Shown piece after piece: positions 32,623-40,891 of a stretch of 51,391 bases of DNA. The DNA lies in NCBI GenBank assembly GCA_022822855.1, contig JAJDYG010000024.1, forward strand, positions 1 to 51,391. The letters run 5' to 3'. Positions within the stretch are counted from its first letter, which is position 1. Each line of letters begins with the position of its first letter. The notes beneath the pieces are model-generated. The model was given only the letters and a program-made list of their open reading frames with translations. It did not search any database and was not told where the DNA came from. The stretch comes from Dehalococcoidia bacterium (GTDB lineage: Bacteria > Chloroflexota > Dehalococcoidia > Bin125). The position numbers were made by a program, and so were the translations under genes.

Positions 32623-33507
32623 CTAGCGAAGCACCCTGCCGACGGCCTCATCCAACTCCGACTGCTCGACCACGACCTCAAACCGAGCCGCAATCACGCC
32701 GTCTCCGTCGACCACGAAGAACTGAGGCTCGGACTCAATCGACCAGGCCTCATTGGCAGCGTCGATTAGCGCCTGCAGCGCCCCGGATCGCGGGCGGCCG
32801 AACGGCTCAACATGAACCACCGGCATCGCCCCTCGACGGTGCAACTCCCTGGCCTGCTCAAGCGCCCTGGCGCATGCCAACCGCCCCGCGCAACGCTCAG
32901 CCGAAGCCCAGACGATCACAAACGGCTCGCCCGAGCCCACAAACTCCGAGGCCGACCGCGCGTACATGCCGAGGGCATCATCGGGAACCGCCGCCATCCG
33001 CTCCAGGACCCCATCCGCGCGCGTCGGTGTGCGGACATCCGGCGCGGAATCACCCTGTGTCAGCCCACCAGGCGAACCTCGCACCAGGAACGGCAGTCTC
33101 GGCGTGCTCTCCGCCGTACCGTCCGACAGCTCAACGGTCACCGCAATCGCCCACTGGCCCGCAGCCTCGAACGGCGGCTCGTTCGCGATCAGGTAACGCA
33201 GGCCCTCGACCTCGATCTCATCCAGCCCCGCCTCGGCCAGAAACTTGATCCCGCCTTCTGTCGGCTCGAAGTATCGGATCAGGAATCTGGCCCCATCGGG
33301 GAACTCGGGCTGCGTATCTCGTTCGAGAAGCGTCAGCACCAGCCGCGGCACACCGACGAACACGTCCGACGACTCGATCACCGGCACGAACGCGGCCTCG
33401 GAAGAGGTAACCACCCGCCGCTCGTCCGCGCCTTCGCAAGCGAGTAACGCCAGCGCAGCGATGGCAACACCAATGGCCGCGATGAACGATCGAAGCAGTC
33501 GGCTCAT
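32623..33507 (-). CDS. Predicted lipoprotein with C-terminal thioredoxin-like domain
   Basis: 294 residues. The N-terminus is a lipoprotein signal with lipobox LLAC at about residue 24. A beta-rich domain (about 45-155) is followed by a thioredoxin-like domain: PFVIVWASAERCAGRLACARALEQ, then VVHVEPFGRP and EPQFFVVDGDGVIAARFEVVV. The two cysteines are spaced C-x5-C rather than C-x2-C, so SCO-like copper handling or a redox role is possible but unproven. The start is ATG at 33507, four bases past the stop of the ABC permease, so it is the last gene of a three-gene operon. It converges on ctaB; a role in cytochrome or copper maturation is an inference from position. Confidence 0.7.
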   Translation of the reverse strand: MSRLLRSFIAAIGVAIAALALLACEGADERRVVTSSEAAFVPVIESSDVFVGVPRLVLTLLERDTQPEFPDGARFLIRYFEPTEGGIKFLAEAGLDEIEVEGLRYLIANEPPFEAAGQWAIAVTVELSDGTAESTPRLPFLVRGSPGGLTQGDSAPDVRTPTRADGVLERMAAVPDDALGMYARSASEFVGSGEPFVIVWASAERCAGRLACARALEQARELHRRGAMPVVHVEPFGRPRSGALQALIDAANEAWSIESEPQFFVVDGDGVIAARFEVVVEQSELDEAVGRVLR

Positions 33508-33511
33508 CGGA

Positions 33512-34303
33512 TCACACCGCCCGTGGCGAGCGCCGCAGCCCAACGGCGAAGAGCAGGACGGCCAGCCCGCCGAGCACCAGCCCGTCGATCAGAGGCCCAA
33601 TCAATCCGTCCGGCGAGTCCGCGTAAGAGGCGTAGTGCAGCAAGTCGACGGCGTAGGTCAGAGGATTGATGTAGCCGATCACCTCCAGCCAGGTCGGCAC
33701 CAGGTCCAGCGGGAAGAACGCCCCCGACAGGAAGAACAGCGGGAACAGCACGAGGTTCATGATCAGATGAAAGCCCTGCATCGTCTTGATCTTCAACGCC
33801 AGCAGCAACGACAGACCCGAGAGCATGAAGTTGAGAGCGAGAATCGTCGCGATCACCGTCGCGACCCCGCCAAGCCAACCGAACTGCCAGGCCAGATCGA
33901 TCCCCGGGATCAGGACCGCCAACACCAATACGGCCAGCGCCTGGACTGTTCCGATCAGGATCGAGCCCAGCGCCTTGCCAAAGAGGATCGTCTGCGCATG
34001 GTGCGGCGACGCCAGCATCGCCCGCAGCAGCCCGCTCTCGCGGTCGCGGTAGAACCCGGCGCTGGAAAAGGTGGAGGAGAACAGCGCGGTCATCGCGATC
34101 ATCCCCGGTGCGAGATAGGACGTGTAGTCGCCGTCGAGGATGCGCGGAGAGGTCGGCGACAGGCCGCTCGACACACCCGTGCCGAGCAGCGCCAGCAGCA
34201 TCAGTGGAAAGAGCAGCGACGAATACAACTGCGAGCGAGATCGAGCAACCGCGCGCAGATCGCGAGCAAGCAAGGCGAGCGAAGCGCTGGCTGCGTCGAT
34301 CAC
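33512..34303 (-). CDS. ABC-2-type transporter permease
   Basis: 263 residues with six hydrophobic segments. The family pattern is visible: an N-terminal amphipathic region (ALLARDLRAVARSRSQLYSSLLFPLMLLAL), the MTALFSSTFSSAGFYRDRESGLLRAMLASP segment with conserved E-x-G, and the FFLSGAFFPLDLVPTWLEVIGYINPLTYAVD motif typical of NodJ/DrrB-like exporters. Its ATG overlaps the stop of the ATPase gene by four bases. Together they form a two-component exporter, two copies of each subunit, for a drug, lipid or polysaccharide precursor. The substrate is unknown. Confidence 0.88.
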   Translation of the reverse strand: MIDAASASLALLARDLRAVARSRSQLYSSLLFPLMLLALLGTGVSSGLSPTSPRILDGDYTSYLAPGMIAMTALFSSTFSSAGFYRDRESGLLRAMLASPHHAQTILFGKALGSILIGTVQALAVLVLAVLIPGIDLAWQFGWLGGVATVIATILALNFMLSGLSLLLALKIKTMQGFHLIMNLVLFPLFFLSGAFFPLDLVPTWLEVIGYINPLTYAVDLLHYASYADSPDGLIGPLIDGLVLGGLAVLLFAVGLRRSPRAV

Positions 34304-35265
34304 TCTTTGCCCCCTTGGCTGTCGACCAATGGGCGCCCCACGATCCGGAACCAGGCATCGCGCAGACTGGATTCACGGATCCTGATCCCGCTGATCTGCG
34401 ACCCGAAACGCTGGAACAGCAACGGAACGACCTCTGCGGCATTCTCAACGGTGAGAAACAGTTGCTCTGCCGTCGCCACGACCGCGCCGACGCCCTCCCA
34501 GCGTTCGATCTCCTCAACGTCACGTTCCGCCGACTCTGGCCAATCCAGCTCCAGCGCATCGTGCAGCAGCCCGGCCGTCAGATTGGCTGGCGTGTCTTCG
34601 GCGACGATCCGGCCGTCATCGACGATCACAACCCGGTCGGCATGCGCTTCCGCTTCAACGGTGTCATTGGAGCAGACAACCACAGCCGCCCCGTCCGAAA
34701 CTCGATCATGCAGCGTGTCCCAGATGGTCGCGCTGGAATCTGGATCGAGCGCCAGCGTCGGCTCATCGAGCAACAGCAGGTCAGGTTCATGCAGCAGCGC
34801 CCGAGCGATGTCCAGCCGACGGCGCAGGCCGCCCGACAGCGTTTCACAGCGGTCGTCCGCGCGCTCCTCAAGCCCGAGCGACCCCAGCATCTCCGCGCAG
34901 CGTTGATTCAATCTCCCGCGGCTCAGACCGAACAGTCGCCCGTGCAGTTGCAGCGTCTCGCGCAGCGTCATCAGGTCGTCGGTACTCGGCTCCTGCAGAA
35001 CCAGCCCGATTCTGCGCCGCGCCTCACGCCCATGCGCTGCGCCGAAGATTGAGACGCTCCCCTGCTGCGGGGCGATCTCGCCGCTGAGCATCTTCAGGAT
35101 CGTCGACTTGCCGGCGCCGTTCGGCCCAAGCAATGTCACCACCTCGCTCGCGTGAACCGACAACTGGATGTCGGTCACGCCCCGTCCGCCCGGCCAGGCA
35201 AATCCCGCCCCGCTCAGTCGAGCAGGGAGGTCGTGATTGGAGATATCGGGTTCCGCAGGTGGCAC
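34300..35265 (-). CDS. ABC-2 exporter ATPase lacking the H-loop histidine
   Basis: 321 residues. Walker A is GPNGAGKS (47-54), Q-loop Gln91, signature LSGGLRRR (143-150) and Walker B LLLLDEPT with Asp167-Glu168. At the H-loop, where DrrA-like ATPases have TTHYMEEAE, this protein has CSNDTVEAE, so the switch histidine is asparagine (Asn200). The C-terminal 90 residues match the extra domain of drug-exporter ATPases (FGSQISGIRIRESSLRDAW). The start is ATG at 35265; the next gene is divergent. Histidine loss usually lowers or abolishes ATP hydrolysis in this family, so activity may be altered. No other ATPase partner is nearby. Confidence 0.88.
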   Translation of the reverse strand: MPPAEPDISNHDLPARLSGAGFAWPGGRGVTDIQLSVHASEVVTLLGPNGAGKSTILKMLSGEIAPQQGSVSIFGAAHGREARRRIGLVLQEPSTDDLMTLRETLQLHGRLFGLSRGRLNQRCAEMLGSLGLEERADDRCETLSGGLRRRLDIARALLHEPDLLLLDEPTLALDPDSSATIWDTLHDRVSDGAAVVVCSNDTVEAEAHADRVVIVDDGRIVAEDTPANLTAGLLHDALELDWPESAERDVEEIERWEGVGAVVATAEQLFLTVENAAEVVPLLFQRFGSQISGIRIRESSLRDAWFRIVGRPLVDSQGGKE

Positions 35266-35332
35266 TGCTCAGAGTCTATCTGGGGTGCGATACGCTGCGA
35301 TCCGTCGGCTGAAGCTCAGCCCAGGAGGACCC

Positions 35333-37057
35333 GTGCGACGCTTGCGCGTGTCGTTAGCCCAGACCAACTCGACCGTCGGCGATCTTGAAGGCAACGCCGA
35401 CAAGATCATTGACCGCATCCGCGAGGCCGAGTCACTGGGCGCAGATCTCGTGGCCTTTCCCGAGTTGGCGCTGACCGGCTACCCGCCCGAAGATCTCGTC
35501 CTGCGGCGCGGGTTCGTCGAGGACAACCTGGCCATGCTCGAGCGCGTTGCCGAGGCGACGCGCGGACTTCACGTGGCCGCGGTCGTCGGTTTCGTCGACT
35601 ACGCGCACGACATTTTCAATGCGGCGGCCGTGCTGCACGACGGTCGGATGGCGGGCGCGTATCACAAGCAGTATCTGCCCAACTACGGCGTCTTCGACGA
35701 AGCCCGATACTTCCGCCCCGGTGAGGGCGTTCAGCTCTTCGATATCGCCGGCGCGCGCGTCGGCGTGACCATCTGCGAGGACATCTGGTACTCCTCCGGT
35801 CCGATGCAGGACCAGTGCCTGGCCGGCGCCGAGGTCGTCGTCAACATCAACGGCTCGCCCTTCCACGCCGGCAAGTCTCAGCAGCGTGAGCAGATGCTCG
35901 CCACGCGCGCTTCCGATAATGCGGTGCTCACGCTCTACTGCAACCTGGTTGGTGGTCAGGACCATCTGATCTTCGACGGTGGTTCGACGGTCTTTGGCCC
36001 CGGTGGCGACCTGATAGCACGTGCTCCGATGTTCCGCGATCATCTGCTCACGGTGGACCTCGATGTGGAGGAGGTGCGCCAGACGCGGCTGCACGATCCA
36101 CGCTTGCGCCGCCTGCCGCAAACCCAGGCGGACCTGTGTCCGGTGTCCAGCGATCGACCTGCCGCGCAGGGACCGGCGCTGGATACGGAGCTGATCGACG
36201 CGCTCGCCGACGACGAGCAGGTGTATGAGGCGCTGGTGCTGGGTACCCGCGACTACGTCCACAAGACCGGGTTCAGCGACGTTGTGATTGCGCTGTCCGG
36301 CGGGATCGACTCGACCCTGACGGCCGTCGTCGCCGTCGACGCACTGGGCCCGGAGCACGTGCGCGGCGTCTCGATGCCGTCCCGCTACTCCTCGGAAGGC
36401 AGCGTCGCCGATGCACGGGCGCTGGCCGACAACCTCGGCATCCGCATGGATGTCTTGCCGATTGAGGGTCCGTATCAATCCAACATCGATACGCTGGCGC
36501 CGTTGTTTGAGGGCCTGGCGCCGGACGTGACCGAGGAGAACCTCCAGGCCCGCATTCGCGGCGTCCTGATGATGGCGATCTCGAACAAGACTGGCGCGTT
36601 GGTGTTGACGACATCGAACAAGAGCGAGTCGGCCACGGGGTACACGACGCTCTACGGCGACATGACCGGCGGGCTTGCCGTGATCCAGGATGTGCCCAAG
36701 CTGCTCGTCTACCGGCTGTCCGAGCTGGTCAACGAACGCGCCGGGCGCGAGATCATTCCCGTCTCCGTCCTGACCAAGCCGCCCAGCGCCGAACTGCGAC
36801 CGGACCAATTCGATGAACAGTCGCTGATGCCATACGAGCGGCTCGACCCAATCCTCGAAGCGTTCGTGGAAGAGGATCGCTCGCTCGATGAAATCGTCGA
36901 GGCTGGATTCGAAGAGGCAGACGTCAAACGCGTGATGTCGCTGGTGACGGGCGCTGAGTACAAGCGTCGCCAGGCCGCGCCGGGCCTGAGGATCACGCCG
37001 CGCTCGTTTGGTCGTGACCGCCGCTTCCCGATCGCCAACCGTTACCGAGGCTTCTGA
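35333..37057 (+). CDS. nadE: Glutamine-dependent NAD(+) synthetase
   Basis: 574 residues. The N-terminal nitrilase-type glutaminase domain has its triad in FPELALTGYPPEDL (Glu44), HKQYLPNYGVFDE (Lys) and GVTICEDIWY (Cys). The C-terminal synthetase domain has the ATP pyrophosphatase loop ALSGGIDSTLTAVVAVDAL, and TTSNKSESATGYTTLYGDM for substrate binding. It makes NAD from deamido-NAD using glutamine-derived ammonia. The longer frame from 35237 overlaps the divergent ATPase; the GTG at 35333 follows AGGAGG and starts at the conserved RLRVSLAQTNSTVGD, so I prefer it. It is followed by an unknown gene after 7 bp, probably an operon. Confidence 0.95.
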   Translation: MRRLRVSLAQTNSTVGDLEGNADKIIDRIREAESLGADLVAFPELALTGYPPEDLVLRRGFVEDNLAMLERVAEATRGLHVAAVVGFVDYAHDIFNAAAVLHDGRMAGAYHKQYLPNYGVFDEARYFRPGEGVQLFDIAGARVGVTICEDIWYSSGPMQDQCLAGAEVVVNINGSPFHAGKSQQREQMLATRASDNAVLTLYCNLVGGQDHLIFDGGSTVFGPGGDLIARAPMFRDHLLTVDLDVEEVRQTRLHDPRLRRLPQTQADLCPVSSDRPAAQGPALDTELIDALADDEQVYEALVLGTRDYVHKTGFSDVVIALSGGIDSTLTAVVAVDALGPEHVRGVSMPSRYSSEGSVADARALADNLGIRMDVLPIEGPYQSNIDTLAPLFEGLAPDVTEENLQARIRGVLMMAISNKTGALVLTTSNKSESATGYTTLYGDMTGGLAVIQDVPKLLVYRLSELVNERAGREIIPVSVLTKPPSAELRPDQFDEQSLMPYERLDPILEAFVEEDRSLDEIVEAGFEEADVKRVMSLVTGAEYKRRQAAPGLRITPRSFGRDRRFPIANRYRGF

Positions 37058-37064
37058 GCCTCCA

Positions 37065-38039
37065 ATGCCAGACTCAGATGGCGCTGACTGGCAGCTCCTG
37101 GCCGAGCGGATCAGCGCGCGACACCGCGGACGGGACTCTCTGATCCGTGGCGTCGCCGTCGTCGGCGACTATCCCCGCAAGCAGGTCTGGGAGGGGTCGC
37201 TGCTGCAGATCCTGCTGTTTCGGCATCGCAGCGAAGCACTGATCGACGAAGGCGGCGTGGTCGAAGAGAACGACGTGCCGGTCACGGTCGACGCAGTCAC
37301 CTCAGGCTCCCTCGTCGAGCTGGAAGAACTCCTCCACCTTGAGCCGCTGGCCGGACATCTTGCCGACATGCACACGCTGCGCATGGCCGATCCGACTCTG
37401 CGCGACGTACTGGCCACCCTTCGCGACCGCTACTACTCGGCCGAAGGCCGCCAACTGAGAGCCCAGCGAGCGTTGCAGCGGGCGCGTGTGGGGCTGGACG
37501 ACTACGAGGCCGGAGGCCGACCGATCGACGCGATCGAAGCTGTGCGCTCAGGCATCTTCCCGGCAGCCAGCGCGCTGGTTGGCGAGCCGATCGACTACTT
37601 GCGCCTGCCCCGTCGGTTGCGAGCCGCGGGCAGACTGCTCAAGCTGCCGACGCTGTGGCCTGACCTGCAAGAAGCGTTGGAGCTGGAGAGAGCCAATCTG
37701 GACAAGCGCTGGGCAGCCGTGGAATCGCTGCACGCACTGGCCATATCGCATCTCGACGCCAGAATGCCGGAGGTCGGAGCGGCATTGGTCCCCAGGCTCG
37801 AGCGCGCGCTCTTCCCCGCTCGTCGCGGCAGCAAGGCTCTCGTAGCCCAGGGAGACGCCTCGGGCGCCGTTTGGACGGCCATTTCCGCAGCGGCAGAGCT
37901 AGACGGCGTCGTCGAGGCTGCCTCGCCAGGCTGGCGCGAACGCGACGACTACCGCCAACGTTCCCTGGACGTGTATGGAGAGTCCCGAACTGACGTGCTG
38001 CTTCGCATCTGCGTCGAGATGGGGTCGCGAATCGACTAA
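37065..38039 (+). CDS. Unknown protein, possibly a degenerate nucleotidyltransferase fold
   Basis: 324 residues, no membrane segment. Residues 25-75 read like a nucleotidyltransferase palm: GVAVVGDYPRKQVWEGSLLQILLF, where active enzymes have GS followed by D-x-D. Here the aspartates are replaced (SLLQ), while the third acidic strand DVPVTVDAV is kept. The rest is helical, with arginine-rich stretches (REGRQLRAQRALQRAR-like) recalling the helical substrate domain of such proteins. I do not recognise a named family and the assignment is tentative. It starts 7 bp after nadE with ATG at 37065, so it is likely translated with it. It ends 27 bp before the convergent LysM peptidase gene. Confidence 0.5.
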   Translation: MPDSDGADWQLLAERISARHRGRDSLIRGVAVVGDYPRKQVWEGSLLQILLFRHRSEALIDEGGVVEENDVPVTVDAVTSGSLVELEELLHLEPLAGHLADMHTLRMADPTLRDVLATLRDRYYSAEGRQLRAQRALQRARVGLDDYEAGGRPIDAIEAVRSGIFPAASALVGEPIDYLRLPRRLRAAGRLLKLPTLWPDLQEALELERANLDKRWAAVESLHALAISHLDARMPEVGAALVPRLERALFPARRGSKALVAQGDASGAVWTAISAAAELDGVVEAASPGWRERDDYRQRSLDVYGESRTDVLLRICVEMGSRID

Positions 38040-38066
38040 GCCGTTTCACGCCGACAGGCGCGCGAG

Positions 38067-39884
38067 CTAGGGCAGCACGACCATTGGGTCGACGTACCAG
38101 TCATTGTGATGGACTTCGAAGTGTAGGTGAGGACCAGTGCTGTAGCCGGTGTTGCCGTTGTAGCCGATCACATCGCCCTGGCTGACCTCTTCGCCCTCGT
38201 ACACATTGAACTCGACCAGGTGGGCATACGTCGTGCTCCAACCGTCTCCGTGGTCAACTTCGACGTACCAGCCCAGTCCGAACGAGGAGTCGCCGCCGAC
38301 GAAGGTCACGACGCCGTCGGCCGAGGCGACGATCGGTTCGTAGATGTCGAGCGCCATGTCGAGACCCCTGTGCCGATAGGAGCAATCCCAACTGCGGCAC
38401 AGACCAAACGGATCGGTCAGCTCTCCGCTGGCCGGCCAGGCGAAATCGGGCATCGCCAGCGGCAGGATGATCTCCTGTCCGATCACGATCACGTTGGGGT
38501 CGTCGACTCCGTTGGCCGGATCGGCCAGGATCAGATCGATGTCGACGCCATGAGCATTCGCGATCGCCAGCAAGGTGTCGCCGCGCTGCACGGTGATCAA
38601 CAGTCCTTCGCGCAGCGGCAGTCGCCAATTCGTGCCGGCTTCCAGCCACTGGTCCGAGTCGACCCAACCGTGGTTCGTCAACAACGTGTGAGGAGTGACG
38701 CCCAGCGAGGCGGCGGCGTACTGCACGACATCGGCATCCCAGAGAGTGCGATCTTCCGCCACGATGGGCGGATCGATTGTCCCCGGCAGAAACAGCGTCT
38801 CGCCGATCACCAGCAAGTCGCTGGGTTTGAGCGGGTTCTGCGCGCGCAGCTCATCAAGCGACAGCCCGAATCGCGCGGCGACGCTGGACAGCGTGTCGTC
38901 CGCCTGAACCTGGTACGTCCGGCGGCGAACCTCGACCGCGGGAACGGTTCCGGGCGCCACGTGCGCGGCAACGCCTGTCCAGGGCACCGTCAGGCTCTGC
39001 CCGACGAAAATCACCGACAGGTCAGCGCCGCCGTTGAGCCAGCTCAACTCGCTGAGGGTGATCCCATAGGTCTGGGCGATCACGCTCGCGTTGTCGCCCG
39101 CCCGCACGGTGTATTGCTGCGTGAGTCCATCCACTACCTCTGCCGGATCGCGCGCCGGCACTCGGTAATCGGGGACTGGAATGTTGAGCACATCTCCCGG
39201 GTGCAGGCTGGGGAAGTTGGCATCTGGGTTGTGCTCGCGGAGCGTAAGCAAAGAAGTGCCGGCCGCCTCGGCGATCGCAGACCACGAATCCCCGGGTTCA
39301 ACGATGTACTGCATCGTCTGCATCGCCGTCGGCGCGGGGTTTGAGGTCTGGATGCCGGCGTTCAGTGAGGCCTCGGGTTCGCCGACGCGGTTGTTGACGC
39401 TCAGGCCGCCTCCGCGCTGGATGGTGATCTCGGTGTCCACCCAGAGCAGGTTGGGATTCAATCCGGGGTTGAGCGCCAGGATCGAGGCGACGCTGGTCCC
39501 ATGAGACAGGGCGATCTGGCTCAGGGTGTCCCCTGGGCGGATCTGGTAAACAGTCGTGGGTTCCGTGGTGCTGGAGCCCGTTGGTTGTTGACCAATGGAC
39601 TGCGGCTCACTCTCCGAAGAGGCTGAGCTCGCGGTATTGTCCGGGACCTGGATGCTCTGGCCGACGTAGATGTTGTTGGGCGACGTAATCTCTTCGTTCA
39701 GCGCCAGCAGAACCGAGATGCCGACCTGCAAGCGGTTCGCGATCTCCCATAGCGTGTCGCCCGGCTGAATCGTGTAGGTGTCCGCCGACGCGCGATCCCA
39801 GCCCCGCATACCTGGTCCCACGGTCGCGACCGCCAGGGCGACAGCCAGCGGAACCAGCATCAAGAGACGTCCGAAACGGCGCAT
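38067..39884 (-). CDS. Secreted multi-LysM M23-family peptidase
   Basis: 605 residues. A signal peptide (about 1-35) is followed by five clear LysM repeats, each starting with a [YF]-x-V/I-x-x-G/D-D-T pattern (about 36-82, 110-157, 190-238, 255-300, 318-364), one degenerate repeat (about 380-420) and one more clear copy (about 425-475). The C-terminus (about 480-605) is an M23 metallopeptidase: CSYRHRGLDMA supplies the first zinc His and Asp, and GPHLHFEV the last. It likely binds and cuts peptidoglycan cross-links outside the cell. Seven repeats is a high number. It is divergent from the crotonase gene and transcribed alone. Confidence 0.92.
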   Translation of the reverse strand: MRRFGRLLMLVPLAVALAVATVGPGMRGWDRASADTYTIQPGDTLWEIANRLQVGISVLLALNEEITSPNNIYVGQSIQVPDNTASSASSESEPQSIGQQPTGSSTTEPTTVYQIRPGDTLSQIALSHGTSVASILALNPGLNPNLLWVDTEITIQRGGGLSVNNRVGEPEASLNAGIQTSNPAPTAMQTMQYIVEPGDSWSAIAEAAGTSLLTLREHNPDANFPSLHPGDVLNIPVPDYRVPARDPAEVVDGLTQQYTVRAGDNASVIAQTYGITLSELSWLNGGADLSVIFVGQSLTVPWTGVAAHVAPGTVPAVEVRRRTYQVQADDTLSSVAARFGLSLDELRAQNPLKPSDLLVIGETLFLPGTIDPPIVAEDRTLWDADVVQYAAASLGVTPHTLLTNHGWVDSDQWLEAGTNWRLPLREGLLITVQRGDTLLAIANAHGVDIDLILADPANGVDDPNVIVIGQEIILPLAMPDFAWPASGELTDPFGLCRSWDCSYRHRGLDMALDIYEPIVASADGVVTFVGGDSSFGLGWYVEVDHGDGWSTTYAHLVEFNVYEGEEVSQGDVIGYNGNTGYSTGPHLHFEVHHNDWYVDPMVVLP

Positions 39885-40045
39885 ATGTCACTCTATGCAC
39901 CGACGCGCGCGGAGCGAGGTCGTTCAACGTCAAACGAGTGATAACTTCCCATCTAGTGACGTAACGCATCCGGCGATCAGAGCCGAAGCCGAGCCAGAGC
40001 GAATCGCGGCCGGACTCCAAACAGGGCACAGCAAGAACGGACACG

Positions 40046-40837
40046 ATGATGAGCTACGAACTGATCGAGGTTGAGCGGCGCGGGGCCGTTGGCGTCATCA
40101 AGAAGAACCGTCCCGAGAAACTCAACGCCTGGAGCCGCGCCATGGCGGCCGAGGAGAAGGACGCCGTCACCAACTTCAACAACGATCCGGACATTGCTGC
40201 GATTGTGTTCGCCGGCAACGGCCGCGCCTATTGCGCCGGTCTCGACCTGCAACAGCAGCAGGACGATGTCAAGACTGGAGACGCGTCGCGCCGCGCCGGT
40301 GAAGCCGACGAACACGACGAGACCTGGACAGACTTCTGCACCGAGAGCAAGCCGATCATCGCCGCGGTCCACGGCTACGCCGTCGGGGTCGGCGTGACGA
40401 CCATTCTTCCCTTCGATTTCCGCATCGCCGGTGAGAGCGCCCAGTTCGGATTCCGATTCGTCAAGATGGGGCTGCTCCCCGAGGCCGCCTCGACCACGCT
40501 GCTGCCCCGGTTGATCGGCGTCGGCCGGGCGCTGGACTGGTGTCTGACCGGTCGCTTTATCGGTGCCCAGGAAGCGCTCGAGGCAGGACTCGTGCGGGAC
40601 GTCGCGCCGGACGACGAGCTGCTCGACCGCGCCGTCGCGTTGGGCGAAGAACTGGCTGAGAATCCCGACTCGATCATGCGCCGCGTGAAATCGCTATTTT
40701 CGCAAAATCAACTCGAAACCAATATCGGCCTCGTGCAACGGCGCGAAGGCGAGGCGCTAGAGTGGGCGATGCAGACACCGGAGCATGCGGAAGCGATCGC
40801 CGCGTTTCTAGAGAAGCGGCCGGCGAAGTTCCGCTAA
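40046..40837 (+). CDS. Enoyl-CoA hydratase/isomerase-family protein (isomerase-like active site)
   Basis: 263 residues of the crotonase fold: the CoA-binding NRPEKLNAWS, the oxyanion region GNGRAYCAGLDL and HGYAVGVGVTT. The two catalytic glutamates of true hydratases are absent: position 144 of the rat enzyme is Thr118 here, and position 164 is Phe138. Instead MGLLPEAASTTLLPRLIG matches delta3-delta2-enoyl-CoA isomerases, where the glutamate of PE-x is the base (Glu146). So double-bond isomerisation of unsaturated acyl-CoAs in fatty-acid degradation is the better guess. ATG at 40046 is followed by another ATG. The next LysM gene lies 54 bp downstream. Confidence 0.85.
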   Translation: MMSYELIEVERRGAVGVIKKNRPEKLNAWSRAMAAEEKDAVTNFNNDPDIAAIVFAGNGRAYCAGLDLQQQQDDVKTGDASRRAGEADEHDETWTDFCTESKPIIAAVHGYAVGVGVTTILPFDFRIAGESAQFGFRFVKMGLLPEAASTTLLPRLIGVGRALDWCLTGRFIGAQEALEAGLVRDVAPDDELLDRAVALGEELAENPDSIMRRVKSLFSQNQLETNIGLVQRREGEALEWAMQTPEHAEAIAAFLEKRPAKFR

Positions 40838-40891
40838 GCGACACGCCTTCGGGCAACCCATGCGGCGGGGCGACTCGGTTGGGAGACCGGG

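Noticed and set aside
31674..33248. A 524-codon frame overlapping ctaB in another frame on the same strand
   Set aside because: The product is an Arg-, Pro- and Ala-rich low-complexity chain; ctaB has the prenyltransferase motifs.
35237..35332. Longer N-terminus of NAD synthetase from an ATG at 35237
   Set aside because: It would overlap the start of the divergent ATPase gene, and the GTG at 35333 follows AGGAGG right at the conserved domain start.
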